NCBI RefSeq assembly: GCF_016919065.1
Contig: NZ_JAFFQA010000007.1
Coordinates: forward strand, 1 to 64,000
Length of the DNA: 64,000 nucleotides
From: Desulfobulbus rhabdoformis
GTDB taxonomy: Bacteria; Desulfobacterota; Desulfobulbia; Desulfobulbales; Desulfobulbaceae
Direction: 5' to 3'
A program made the translations under genes and the position numbers. Numbering within the stretch: the stretch's first letter is position 1; the number at the start of each line of letters is the position of its first letter. Positions 1-7,503 of this stretch are shown one piece after another. The notes under the pieces were generated by a model, which worked only from the letters and a program-made list of their open reading frames with translations, was not told where the DNA came from and ran no database searches.

Positions 1-160
1 GGCCATTAGGTTGTCGCCATTGCCACCGCTGGCAGAGAATTTTTGAGATCGCCGTGCGCCCCTTATCCCAATGGTCGGCAGTGATCTGACGAATTTCATC
101 CAGATCGTGCTGGTTGAGGTGGCGACCACGAATTTTGTACATAGGTGCTGTGATTTCCAT
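1..160 (-). CDS. DruA-like (DUF4338) protein, N-terminal fragment cut by the window edge
   Basis: The minus-strand frame opens with ATG at 160 (alternative ATG at 142) and runs off the left end. The visible 53 residues contain KIRGRHLNQHDLDEIRQI and later KILCQRWQWRQPNG. This pattern, an R-G-R start, a helix and then an LC-x-RW-x-WRQPNG block, is what I know from the N-terminus of DUF4338 proteins, which databases often label DruA of the Druantia anti-phage system. Such genes also occur alone and in multiple copies near mobile DNA, so a mobile-element role is as likely as defence. The catalytic part is outside the window. No good ribosome binding site is visible for either start. Confidence 0.6.
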   Translation of the reverse strand, partial: MEITAPMYKIRGRHLNQHDLDEIRQITADHWDKGRTAISKILCQRWQWRQPNG

Positions 161-184
161 AACAGCACCGTAGCAAATACTGGC

Positions 185-394
185 TTACGACGCCAGCGAA
201 AAAATTAGACCCCGTGATCGGTTACCATGTGGACCCCCTGTCTGGCAGTCATTACAGAAAAAGCCGCGGGTACTGTCAATATTCTCGACTGGTTTCACAT
301 CATGATCCACTTGAGCAATGCAATCGATGTGGGCCACGCCGATGAGGCTCCAAAACTTAAAAAAAGGAAAGAGCCACTCCTCACAAAAAGCCAC
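185..394 (-). other. Unidentified 69-codon open frame upstream of the DruA-like gene
   Basis: An open frame on the minus strand, immediately upstream of the DruA-like start. It contains two cysteine pairs or singles (HIDC and FFCNDC) that could suggest a zinc-binding scrap, but I recognise no family. It may be the tail of a decayed gene or chance coding. I do not assign a function. Confidence 0.2.
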
Positions 395-400
395 TGATGT

Positions 401-544
401 CTATTGAAACGATCTGAAAAGCTGACCGAAATTCAGGTGGACAGGATTAAGGATCTGCTCGTATGCAACCTCAGGATCGTCCCCCACTAAATCAACTGGT
501 TCTGTGCCAAAAAAATTATTTGCGACTAGACAGGCAATCAGGCC
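401..544 (-). pseudogene. Decayed gene remnant, no start codon
   Basis: A minus-strand frame is open between an upstream TAG (545-547) and a TAG at 401-403. It reads like protein (ANNFFGTEPVDLVGDDPE, then a hydrophobic ending), but it has no usable start and only 47 codons. I interpret it as the leftover 3' part of a gene whose 5' part has been lost. It lies downstream of the polysaccharide operon's last gene, next to the DruA-like gene, so the region looks like a rearrangement junction. The family is not recognised. From 545 to 731 I see nothing else of note. Confidence 0.3.
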
Positions 545-731
545 CTATAAGTCGCATCAACTTGAATTCTCCCCGCCCCAAAAAAAGCCTGTTGTATGAG
601 CCGGCCATGCTCCCATGTTGAGTTGTAAGTAAGACTTATTTATGGTCCCAGGTATGTTGCGAGCTCTGGTCGGTTGTGCTGGAATCAAGGTTGGCCGCAA
701 ACGTATTTCTGGTTAAAATAGATACGACTGA

Positions 732-1484
732 TTAATCAGGATCATGCAATTGTCCGCTAATCCCACCATCAATTGATATGGTTGCCCCATGAATGAAATC
801 GAGCTTGCTATCGATAAGCGATAGACATAAGGTTGCAACCTCTTCGGGACGACCTATCCGCTGTTGAGGGTGGCATGCTTCAAGTTTTGAATACAGCTCA
901 GGTTTACCAGAAAAACCTGCCTTCAGCATTTCCGTTTCAATGGCAGCAGGTTCTATTGCATTGACTCGAACTTTTCCCTGCAAATCAATAGCCATAGCCC
1001 GAGTCATCCCGCTTAATGCTGCTTTGCTGGTTGCATAGGCGACGAAATTTTTTTTGGTCAGGCGCGCATGGATACTACTGATGTTGATTATCGAACCTTG
1101 TGAAGTTTCAAGCTCTTGAAGAAAGGCCTGCGACCAGAGAAAAGGAGCAAGCAAGTTCACATTCAAAGTTTCCTGCCAATCTTTTCGTGTCAAAGAATCA
1201 ACGCCACCCAAAATTTGGGTGGCGGCATTATTCACTAACCCTTTGAGCCCATTTTGATTAAAAACGGCTCGAATTTGTGCAAAAATTTTTGCAGCGTATT
1301 CTGTGTCTTGGGTCGTTTGGGCGAGGTTACAGGTGATATAGTGGACATTTTGGTTTTGGGGAGCTGCGGGTTTATTTTTGTGGATAATGCCGATGATACC
1401 GTATCCGGCATTCGCAAACTCGTTAACAAATGCCTGCCCAATTCCCCCGGCAGCGCCGGTTATGATGACAAACCCCTTATTCAT
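732..1484 (-). CDS. SDR-family NAD(P)-dependent oxidoreductase
   Basis: A 250-residue classical short-chain dehydrogenase/reductase. The glycine-rich nucleotide site GAAGGIGQAF is near residue 11, NNAA near residue 86, the catalytic serine in NISSIHAR, and the YATSK active-site pair near residue 150. A C-terminal DGG block is typical of the 3-oxoacyl-ACP reductase-like subgroup. It is the last gene of the polysaccharide operon and its start overlaps the stop of the 2-hydroxyacid dehydrogenase gene by 8 bases, so the two are probably co-translated. In sialic or legionaminic acid-type loci an SDR (PtmA type) often accompanies a CMP-sugar synthetase, as here. The substrate is presumably a sugar or keto-sugar intermediate, but this is inference. 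Confidence 0.85.
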   Translation of the reverse strand: MNKGFVIITGAAGGIGQAFVNEFANAGYGIIGIIHKNKPAAPQNQNVHYITCNLAQTTQDTEYAAKIFAQIRAVFNQNGLKGLVNNAATQILGGVDSLTRKDWQETLNVNLLAPFLWSQAFLQELETSQGSIINISSIHARLTKKNFVAYATSKAALSGMTRAMAIDLQGKVRVNAIEPAAIETEMLKAGFSGKPELYSKLEACHPQQRIGRPEEVATLCLSLIDSKLDFIHGATISIDGGISGQLHDPD

Positions 1485-2415
1485 TCTTTACCCCTAAAAA
1501 TGTCATGAGCTTGTCAATGGCAATCAAACTTGTTCTTTCGACAGCATCTGCAGTGTTTGATGCATTATGTGAACCGAAGATGCAACGGGGGTGCTGGCGA
1601 AGATATGAGGTCATTGGTAACGGCTCTACCTCAAACACATCAAGGGCTGCAGAATAGACTTTACCCGATTTCAAGGCAGCTTCCAGAGATGGTTCGTCTA
1701 TGACCGGGCCGCGTCCAACGTTAATGACTCGCACGCCATCCTTGGCCTGGTTAAGTACGGCAGAATTGACCATGTGCTCACTGGATGGGGTCAAAGAGCA
1801 GGTTACGACAATGAAGTCAGCTTCCTCAACGCGATTGGGCCATTGTGCTCGCTGGACATCTGCCATATCTGGTGCGTCCTGTGCCATAGGATCGTAGGCG
1901 ATGACTTTCATACCAGCAACTCGTAAGCGTGCCGCTACCTGCTTGCCAATGTCACCATAGCCGATTAAAGCAGCGGTTTTGCCATACAAAGAAATACCTC
2001 GAGGTTTTGGCCAGTTACCTTGCCGTACACCGTCATCGATTTGGAATGTTTCCCTCGCTAAAGCGATAACATACCCCATGGCAATATCGGCAACCTCTCG
2101 TCCAAACATATTTGGGGTGTTGATTATGGGGATGTCAAGTTCTTTGCACGCGGCAAAATCAACGTTGTCGACTCCTATGCCCCATTTGACAGCGGCCTTA
2201 AGACGGCCTGCTTTTGCGGCAGTAAACACTTCTCGAGTTGCTGGATCATCACCTATAATCCAACCGTCATGTTTGGGAACTAATGATTTGAGTTCCTCGA
2301 CAGTAAGAGTCTGCACAACATCAGGCGCGGTGACTGCACAGCCATATTGCGAAAAGACAGTGGAAAATGATTCTATCATTCCAAGCATAGGCGGACAGGT
2401 GACAAGAATTTTCAT
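1477..2415 (-). CDS. D-isomer-specific 2-hydroxyacid dehydrogenase
   Basis: A 312-residue protein of the D-2-hydroxyacid dehydrogenase (phosphoglycerate dehydrogenase-like) family. The NAD-binding fingerprint GYGDIGKQVAARL is near residue 152, the substrate arginine lies in INVGRGPVIDE, and the catalytic histidine in FGSHNASNT. It lacks the C-terminal ACT domain of SerA. These enzymes interconvert 2-keto acids and D-2-hydroxyacids. Its place between an SDR and a NeuA-like cytidylyltransferase, whose known substrates are 2-keto acid sugars, suggests it acts on a 2-keto acid in surface sugar synthesis rather than in serine synthesis. It overlaps the SDR by 8 bases and the cytidylyltransferase by 4. 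Confidence 0.85.
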   Translation of the reverse strand: MKILVTCPPMLGMIESFSTVFSQYGCAVTAPDVVQTLTVEELKSLVPKHDGWIIGDDPATREVFTAAKAGRLKAAVKWGIGVDNVDFAACKELDIPIINTPNMFGREVADIAMGYVIALARETFQIDDGVRQGNWPKPRGISLYGKTAALIGYGDIGKQVAARLRVAGMKVIAYDPMAQDAPDMADVQRAQWPNRVEEADFIVVTCSLTPSSEHMVNSAVLNQAKDGVRVINVGRGPVIDEPSLEAALKSGKVYSAALDVFEVEPLPMTSYLRQHPRCIFGSHNASNTADAVERTSLIAIDKLMTFLGVKNE

Positions 2416-3113
2416 TGGGCAATACCATTTTTTTCTAGAAGATAACGAGCTGCAACGACGGCAAAATCCCAGTCAGCAGGGGTATCGATGTCTACGGACT
2501 CAAAGGCAGGACTTTCAAACATCATCGGTTTTTTTCCGATGCGTGCCTGTGTTTGGGAAAAACTGTCACGAGTGAAGAGGTAGAGGTTTGAATTTTCCTC
2601 AAACCAAGGTTCCAAATGTTGTGTCGGCAGAAGATTGTCAGGATCATGATTAACAGGGCTGCAGTCAGATCGATAAAAGCGAGTTTGTACTTTGTCGACA
2701 GTGAAAAGTGAATCTGCTGTGCCTGCTGCCTGTGCCTCATTAAATGCAGCCAGTGCTTTTTGGATCGTTTCAGGGCTCATTAAAGGGTTAGTTGTGTGGG
2801 TCATAAGGTATGTGTCGGCGTCAACGTTTGCCACATCGTCGGCCAGTACTAGATTCATTGACACATGATTACCGCATATTTCCGGTTTTCGGTCACGAAT
2901 GATAATTCGCTCAGTCTCAAGTAGACCATTTTCAGCCAAAATAGAACGGGCATCGGTATTGATAACGACTTTATCTATTGCATCTACGGCCAGCAGAGAA
3001 TCAAGGATCCATTGAAAAAGAGGTTTTCCGCAAAATTCACGGAAGTTTTTTCCTTTTACGCGTTCACTATTCGCTTTCATTGGAAGTAGTGCAACGATAG
3101 TTTTTTGGGGCAT
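2412..3113 (-). CDS. Acylneuraminate cytidylyltransferase-like (NeuA/PtmB type) enzyme
   Basis: A 233-residue nucleotidyltransferase. The N-terminal CTP-binding signature reads LLPMKANSERVKGKNF (residues 9-24), followed by FCGKPLFQWILDSLL, as in CMP-N-acetylneuraminate and CMP-legionaminate synthetases. The ending FESVDIDTPADWDFA matches the family's metal-binding D-x-D-xP-x-DW block. Such enzymes transfer CMP to the anomeric hydroxyl of 2-keto sugar acids. There is no NeuB-type synthase in the visible operon, so the sugar acid is unknown and must be made elsewhere or by an unfamiliar route. The start at 3113 lies 15 bases after the stop of the upstream fusion gene. Confidence 0.85.
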   Translation of the reverse strand: MPQKTIVALLPMKANSERVKGKNFREFCGKPLFQWILDSLLAVDAIDKVVINTDARSILAENGLLETERIIIRDRKPEICGNHVSMNLVLADDVANVDADTYLMTHTTNPLMSPETIQKALAAFNEAQAAGTADSLFTVDKVQTRFYRSDCSPVNHDPDNLLPTQHLEPWFEENSNLYLFTRDSFSQTQARIGKKPMMFESPAFESVDIDTPADWDFAVVAARYLLEKNGIAQ

Positions 3114-3128
3114 TGTTTATTTCCTTTT

Positions 3129-4793
3129 TTATACAGGATAAAAGTATTTTTCTTTTTCGGCATGAGAAAGTTTGCGTAATTCCCTATTGCCGAGATAGGT
3201 GCCAAAGTATTGATTCCAGCGGTAGAGAACTATTTCAAGAACTCTACGCTTGAGATTATCGTTAGTGCATGCAAAGAGGCAATCTTTTGCTACGCTTGAC
3301 ATGAAGTAGCGGAGCATATCTCCCAAGCCGACATGAACCTGAGGCATAATTTTCTGTAAGGCAATTGCTTCTCGCTCAAAGCGCCTCCTGACGGTGCTCC
3401 AGGATTCATGGTGTAAATGCATGACCTTGGCCTCAGCTACATAGCCAATCGTACCCGTATCATGAATGATTTTTTGGGCGAGATCCATATCCTCCAGCCC
3501 AGTCAACTCTTCATCGAATCTGAATTTGTGCCATGCATTCCGAGTGATTGCCGAGTTAGCATTATTACAATAAAATTCCGTCGAGGAAAAGCGGGAATCG
3601 GGCGGAAAATATTTTGCAAAAATACGGCTTTCACTGAAACGGGTGTTCTCATCGCCAATTTGACCTCCATGAACGTAATCAGCTTTGCCCTCGAGTAGAG
3701 GGGCACAAAGTCTTGAAAGCCATTGGTCGTCTGTTGGTATGCAATGACCACTTATGAAAACCAGAATGTCACCCCGGGCAGCATCGCAGCCAATATTAAG
3801 CGAGCGACCGAAAGAAAAATCAGCGCGATCAATTGTACAAATACGGCACCCATGCTGATGTGCTATTTCCAAAGTAGAGTCTGTTGAGCCAGAATCGACC
3901 AGCACCACTTCCGGGTTGAGTCTGGGGGCTATTTGGTTGGCGATAGATGTCAGCAATGCATCAAGATGTAAAGCCTCATTTAACGTACGAATAACAATAC
4001 TGACATTAACAACTCCTAAGGTAATGGCAGTCGGGTTGAGGACAAGCCTGAATTTTGGGTTGAGATGTTTGTGTACAAGTACAATCTCTTCAGGGGGGAC
4101 AGAGTTGCAGGCAAACATGTCCCAATGAACAGGGATAAGCTGCTCAAGACCAATTTCTTGTCCTAGGAGCATGGCCTCGCGGATACTCATATTGCCAATA
4201 ATGCCGCGTTTATCCAGGAAAAAATTTGATTCGTTAACAGGTACAATTGCTGTGTGTATTGGCAAATTTTCACGTAGAGCATCCAGTAACTCGTCACAAA
4301 TTGATGTATCACCCGCGAGGTACATACACTGCCCGTGTATTTTAAGCAGGTAGCCTACAGCTTGTAATCTTCCCTGGCTGTCGCGTTCGATATTGGGGTG
4401 TGCCGCAGGGACTGCTTTGATCTCAATATTGTCGCCCAAAGGGTACCATTCTTCCTTAGCTAATTGCACACGAGAGGAAGGGATATCCCAAGTGTGAAGC
4501 AGATATTGGGCAGGCGCTGGTGCGACGAATTGTGCGTTTGGTGAGGCTTGGGCTAGTATCGGCAGGGTATGGGGGTCACAATGATCAAGGTGATCGTGAG
4601 TAAGTAGAACCCAAGTGGCATCAGTCACCGATTCGGGGGGGAAGGGAGGCGGTTGAAGTCGTTCAAGGTCTGGTGCATCAAGTTCTTGCACAGAATTGGA
4701 AAGGTAGGGATCAATGTAGATGATTGTTTGCCCAAAGCATAAGCGACAACCGGATTGCCCTAAAAGTTGAACAGCAATACGGGGTGTATTCAT
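3129..4793 (-). CDS. Fusion of UlaG-like metallo-beta-lactamase domain and GT2 glycosyltransferase
   Basis: A 554-residue two-domain protein. Residues 1-260 are a metallo-beta-lactamase fold with the metal motif THDHLDHCD at 65-73 and AGDTS near 160, closest in style to UlaG-type lactonases. From residue 262 a family 2 glycosyltransferase begins (NVSIVIRTLNEA), with the nucleotide-binding VDSGSTDST at 299 and GLEDMDLAQ as the probable catalytic-base region. The usual DxD after the second strand is replaced by ISGHCIP. The frame is open throughout with no stop or internal ribosome site at the junction, so the fusion is real in this sequence. It overlaps the DUF115 gene by one base. The domain pairing suggests that hydrolysis of a sugar lactone or ester and glycosyl transfer are coupled; that is inference. 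Confidence 0.8.
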   Translation of the reverse strand: MNTPRIAVQLLGQSGCRLCFGQTIIYIDPYLSNSVQELDAPDLERLQPPPFPPESVTDATWVLLTHDHLDHCDPHTLPILAQASPNAQFVAPAPAQYLLHTWDIPSSRVQLAKEEWYPLGDNIEIKAVPAAHPNIERDSQGRLQAVGYLLKIHGQCMYLAGDTSICDELLDALRENLPIHTAIVPVNESNFFLDKRGIIGNMSIREAMLLGQEIGLEQLIPVHWDMFACNSVPPEEIVLVHKHLNPKFRLVLNPTAITLGVVNVSIVIRTLNEALHLDALLTSIANQIAPRLNPEVVLVDSGSTDSTLEIAHQHGCRICTIDRADFSFGRSLNIGCDAARGDILVFISGHCIPTDDQWLSRLCAPLLEGKADYVHGGQIGDENTRFSESRIFAKYFPPDSRFSSTEFYCNNANSAITRNAWHKFRFDEELTGLEDMDLAQKIIHDTGTIGYVAEAKVMHLHHESWSTVRRRFEREAIALQKIMPQVHVGLGDMLRYFMSSVAKDCLFACTNDNLKRRVLEIVLYRWNQYFGTYLGNRELRKLSHAEKEKYFYPV

Positions 4794-5479
4794 TATCTTA
4801 AACCAAAATAGTCCTTGTAGTGAATTTTCTCAAAAATTTCGCAAGCTCCATCAAGCGTGGCGTCCAGAATTCTTCGCCCATCATTTTCGAATTCTGTACG
4901 GGCTATGCGGTATGACTCTTCTGAATTTTTAAGATCGGGGTTATCCCAGTGTTGCCCACCTCCAAAATACTCAGGGCAGAAATGATTCGGATCCGGTCCA
5001 TCCTGTCGTCGGGCTTCATTGGGCTGGCCGGTGAACTGGTAACGATGGTCCATGCCTATTATGACCACTTCACTAAAGCCTAGAAAATAAGCAACCTGAA
5101 TCGCAGCATAAGTGACCGTCCAGCCCTCATGAATACCACGTGTAATGTCTTTTGAAAAACGTGCTGGTGGGTTTTGGGTTTCAAGATGATATGTCAGAGC
5201 ATCCTCTGGTAACAATTCACTGCCACGCATGCTGATAAATTTATTACAGTTAAGGGATTTGATGTTGTTTATCGACTGCTCAATAACTTTTCTGTTAATC
5301 GCAACATAGTATTTGGGATAAAAGCGAAATTTATTGAGTCCTAGAAATATTTTATTCATCCCGATAGCTGTCTCCTGGCGGAGGAAACAGAGGTCCATAG
5401 TATTTAATGATGGACCATTGGCCACCACAACCACGCGTTCGCCAATATGTCGATTTTTAAATCGTTCTAAGCGGTTCAT
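4793..5479 (-). CDS. DUF115 / MptE-like protein, possible glycosyltransferase-type enzyme
   Basis: A 228-residue protein starting with a short basic stretch and then VVVVANGPSLNTMDL, the G/ANGPSL signature shared by DUF115 (MptE-like) proteins and CstI/CstII-type sialyltransferases. A second conserved part reads FSEVVIIGMDHRYQF, and a late ENDGRRILDAT resembles the family's C-terminal block. DUF115 proteins are linked to glycosylation of surface structures with nonulosonic acids, which fits the adjacent NeuA-like gene. The start overlaps the stop of the upstream methyltransferase gene by 4 bases. The exact activity cannot be told from sequence. Confidence 0.65.
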   Translation of the reverse strand: MNRLERFKNRHIGERVVVVANGPSLNTMDLCFLRQETAIGMNKIFLGLNKFRFYPKYYVAINRKVIEQSINNIKSLNCNKFISMRGSELLPEDALTYHLETQNPPARFSKDITRGIHEGWTVTYAAIQVAYFLGFSEVVIIGMDHRYQFTGQPNEARRQDGPDPNHFCPEYFGGGQHWDNPDLKNSEESYRIARTEFENDGRRILDATLDGACEIFEKIHYKDYFGLR

Positions 5480-7494
5480 TGTTCAGGTTTTATTAAAAGG
5501 GCTGCACGATTACGTGCTTCAAGAATGATAAACCCCTGCTCTATTAAATATGGAACTGCCAAAGTTCCTTTAGCCATCCAGATGCCATTCTCTGTCCAGG
5601 TATCGTCCAAACAGATAATTCCATTTTTGGAAAGTTTGGGAATGATACTCTTGACACAGTCAAGATGCATTTTGTGACAATCTTTATCGTCGATTCGTTT
5701 GCCAAGAAACTGCTCATAACGACTTTGGCGCAAAGAACTGTGGCCTCCATGGTCAAAGTCGTAAGCGTCAAGAAAGACAAAGTCGATACCTCCCTCATAG
5801 TTACGGAGAAAGTCCTCCCCTTTAGCAGTTATAGCTTTCGCATTTACCCCCAATCGAGAGAACATCCTTTGAGCCATCAAGGTATTATGGGGATCCATGT
5901 CCACAGTGATAAAAGTCAACTTGTTTTTTTTGCAGAACATCGAAATTTTACGTGTTGACCCCTGTCCTGGAACATTTTCTCTCGTTGTGCCAATCTCAAT
6001 AAATACCGGCATGCCCTGACCATGCTCTTCTTTAAATTTGCCCAGGTTAGCTTCAAGATAGCTAAGCAGAAGATCATGCCCATGCTCTTTCTGCGAATGA
6101 ATGAGCCTGATTTTTTCAGAATAGGCTTTGCGTATAGCCATCTGCTCCTCAGGTTTGAGACCATCAACCTTGGAAGTGTTCAGCATGTCCTGAATTACAA
6201 TATCTGCGGCTAACTCTGCTCTACCCTGGCTAATTAAGGCGGATACAAGCATGTTTTTTTGTAGCATACTTAACGAAGAACCCCACTCCAACGGCATGCG
6301 AAGATAATGGAGTGCGGTCATTTTATCCCCTTGGGAATAAAACGCATCGGAGACCATAAACAAAAAATGTATTTTCTCTGATTCTGATAGGTTTCCCTTT
6401 TCTAATTCATCATCGATTGCGGAATGAGGATCTTGTGCTGAGCAACAAGAGGCAACCCGGGCTTCTAAACGTATGCGCTCCTGTTCACGTTGTTCCGGTG
6501 ATATAAGCTTATTCCGTAAAGTTTTAATTTCGGTAAGGCGGTCTTGAGCTAGTTTTTCTTGCGTATCTTTTTGAGAGTTTAACTGCTCAATCTGTTTTTG
6601 ATGTTCCTCTACCTGTTGCTTCAGCCTATTTTTTAAGCTTTCAGTTTGGTCGAGCCGGTCTTGAGCTAGTTTTTCTTGCGTATCTTTTTGAGAGTTTAAC
6701 TGCTCAATCTGTCTTTGATGTTCCTCTACCTGTCGCTTTAGCCTATTTTTTAAGTTTTCAATTTGGTCGAGCCGGTCGTTCGCCAGTTTTTTTTGGTCGT
6801 TTTTTTGGGTAGAGAACTGTTGTATTTGTTCACGCCTTTTTTCAGCTAATAGCTTGTAATCACGTATGTATAGCCCATGCGCTAAATCTGGGTGACGCTC
6901 ATGCTCCTTCTCTACGCAACGATATCCATTGTCCTGCAAAAAAGAATCTATTTTTTTTTGGCCTGCATCTTCGTTGGGGGATACTTTCTGATTCAGTACC
7001 ATACGCACAACTATGACATCAAAGTCATCGATACCTTTTATGGAGCCACGCAGAATTGCTAAGCTCGGCAGGCAATCGATTATCAGCCAATTCGCAACAA
7101 ATTTATTTTTCTTGCAGATATTGTCGAGTGTTACTGTCTGACATGAGTGGTCTTCAATACTATTAATATTAGGCCAAAGTTTTTGTAATAGATACGGAGG
7201 CAATAAGCTACTTTCCAATCTATTGCCAACAATATGAAAGGTCGCATTTTTTTGCGTTTCAGCAATTATACTGTTTTCGGTTAACCAGCCAGGGACGTGT
7301 TGCGTAAATGCTTCGAGCTGTATGTAATTTTTTGAATCAGCCTCTATTAATAGGGCTGACTGAATTTCCATCTTTTGCAGCCAAGTAATCCATTGTCCAG
7401 TTCCCGAACCTGCTCCAACTAGGAGGACTCCATTTGCTGGAATCAATTTTTGGATATGAGTTAGAAACTGCGGCAGTGGATTAATTGGCAACAT
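5476..7494 (-). CDS. Two methyltransferase-like domains joined by a repeated coiled coil
   Basis: A 672-residue multidomain protein. Residues 1-215 look FkbM-like, with a SAM-site-like VGAGSGTGQW at 26 and TLDNIC at 122. Residues 220-345 are coiled coil containing three tandem units of 39 residues (starting at about 223, 262 and 301; unit start QIEQLNSQKDTQEKLAQDRL). A helical, TPR-like part follows (about 350-460). Residues 470-672 are a second class I methyltransferase-like domain with FIEIGTTRENVPGQG, FITVDMD and DFVFLDAYDF. At DNA level the repeat units are 117 bp apart (6544 and 6661). Its start lies 9 bases after the stop of the next gene upstream in the operon. A role in modifying the polysaccharide, with the coil setting a distance or oligomer, is inference. 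The region is AT-rich compared with the rest of the window. Confidence 0.7.
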   Translation of the reverse strand: MLPINPLPQFLTHIQKLIPANGVLLVGAGSGTGQWITWLQKMEIQSALLIEADSKNYIQLEAFTQHVPGWLTENSIIAETQKNATFHIVGNRLESSLLPPYLLQKLWPNINSIEDHSCQTVTLDNICKKNKFVANWLIIDCLPSLAILRGSIKGIDDFDVIVVRMVLNQKVSPNEDAGQKKIDSFLQDNGYRCVEKEHERHPDLAHGLYIRDYKLLAEKRREQIQQFSTQKNDQKKLANDRLDQIENLKNRLKRQVEEHQRQIEQLNSQKDTQEKLAQDRLDQTESLKNRLKQQVEEHQKQIEQLNSQKDTQEKLAQDRLTEIKTLRNKLISPEQREQERIRLEARVASCCSAQDPHSAIDDELEKGNLSESEKIHFLFMVSDAFYSQGDKMTALHYLRMPLEWGSSLSMLQKNMLVSALISQGRAELAADIVIQDMLNTSKVDGLKPEEQMAIRKAYSEKIRLIHSQKEHGHDLLLSYLEANLGKFKEEHGQGMPVFIEIGTTRENVPGQGSTRKISMFCKKNKLTFITVDMDPHNTLMAQRMFSRLGVNAKAITAKGEDFLRNYEGGIDFVFLDAYDFDHGGHSSLRQSRYEQFLGKRIDDKDCHKMHLDCVKSIIPKLSKNGIICLDDTWTENGIWMAKGTLAVPYLIEQGFIILEARNRAALLIKPEQ
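6540..6832 (-). repeat. Tandem 117-bp repeat encoding 39-residue coiled-coil units
   Basis: Two nearly identical 117-bp units (the first match TTGAGCTAGTTTTTCTTGCG starts at 6544 and again at 6661) plus a more diverged third unit from about 6779. The reading frame is kept because 117 is a multiple of three. The near identity of the first two units shows a recent duplication. Confidence 0.85.
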
Positions 7495-7503
7495 AATATC
7501 ACC

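Noticed and set aside
6540..6832. Possible CRISPR array
   Set aside because: The repeats are long, coding, in frame and without spacers.
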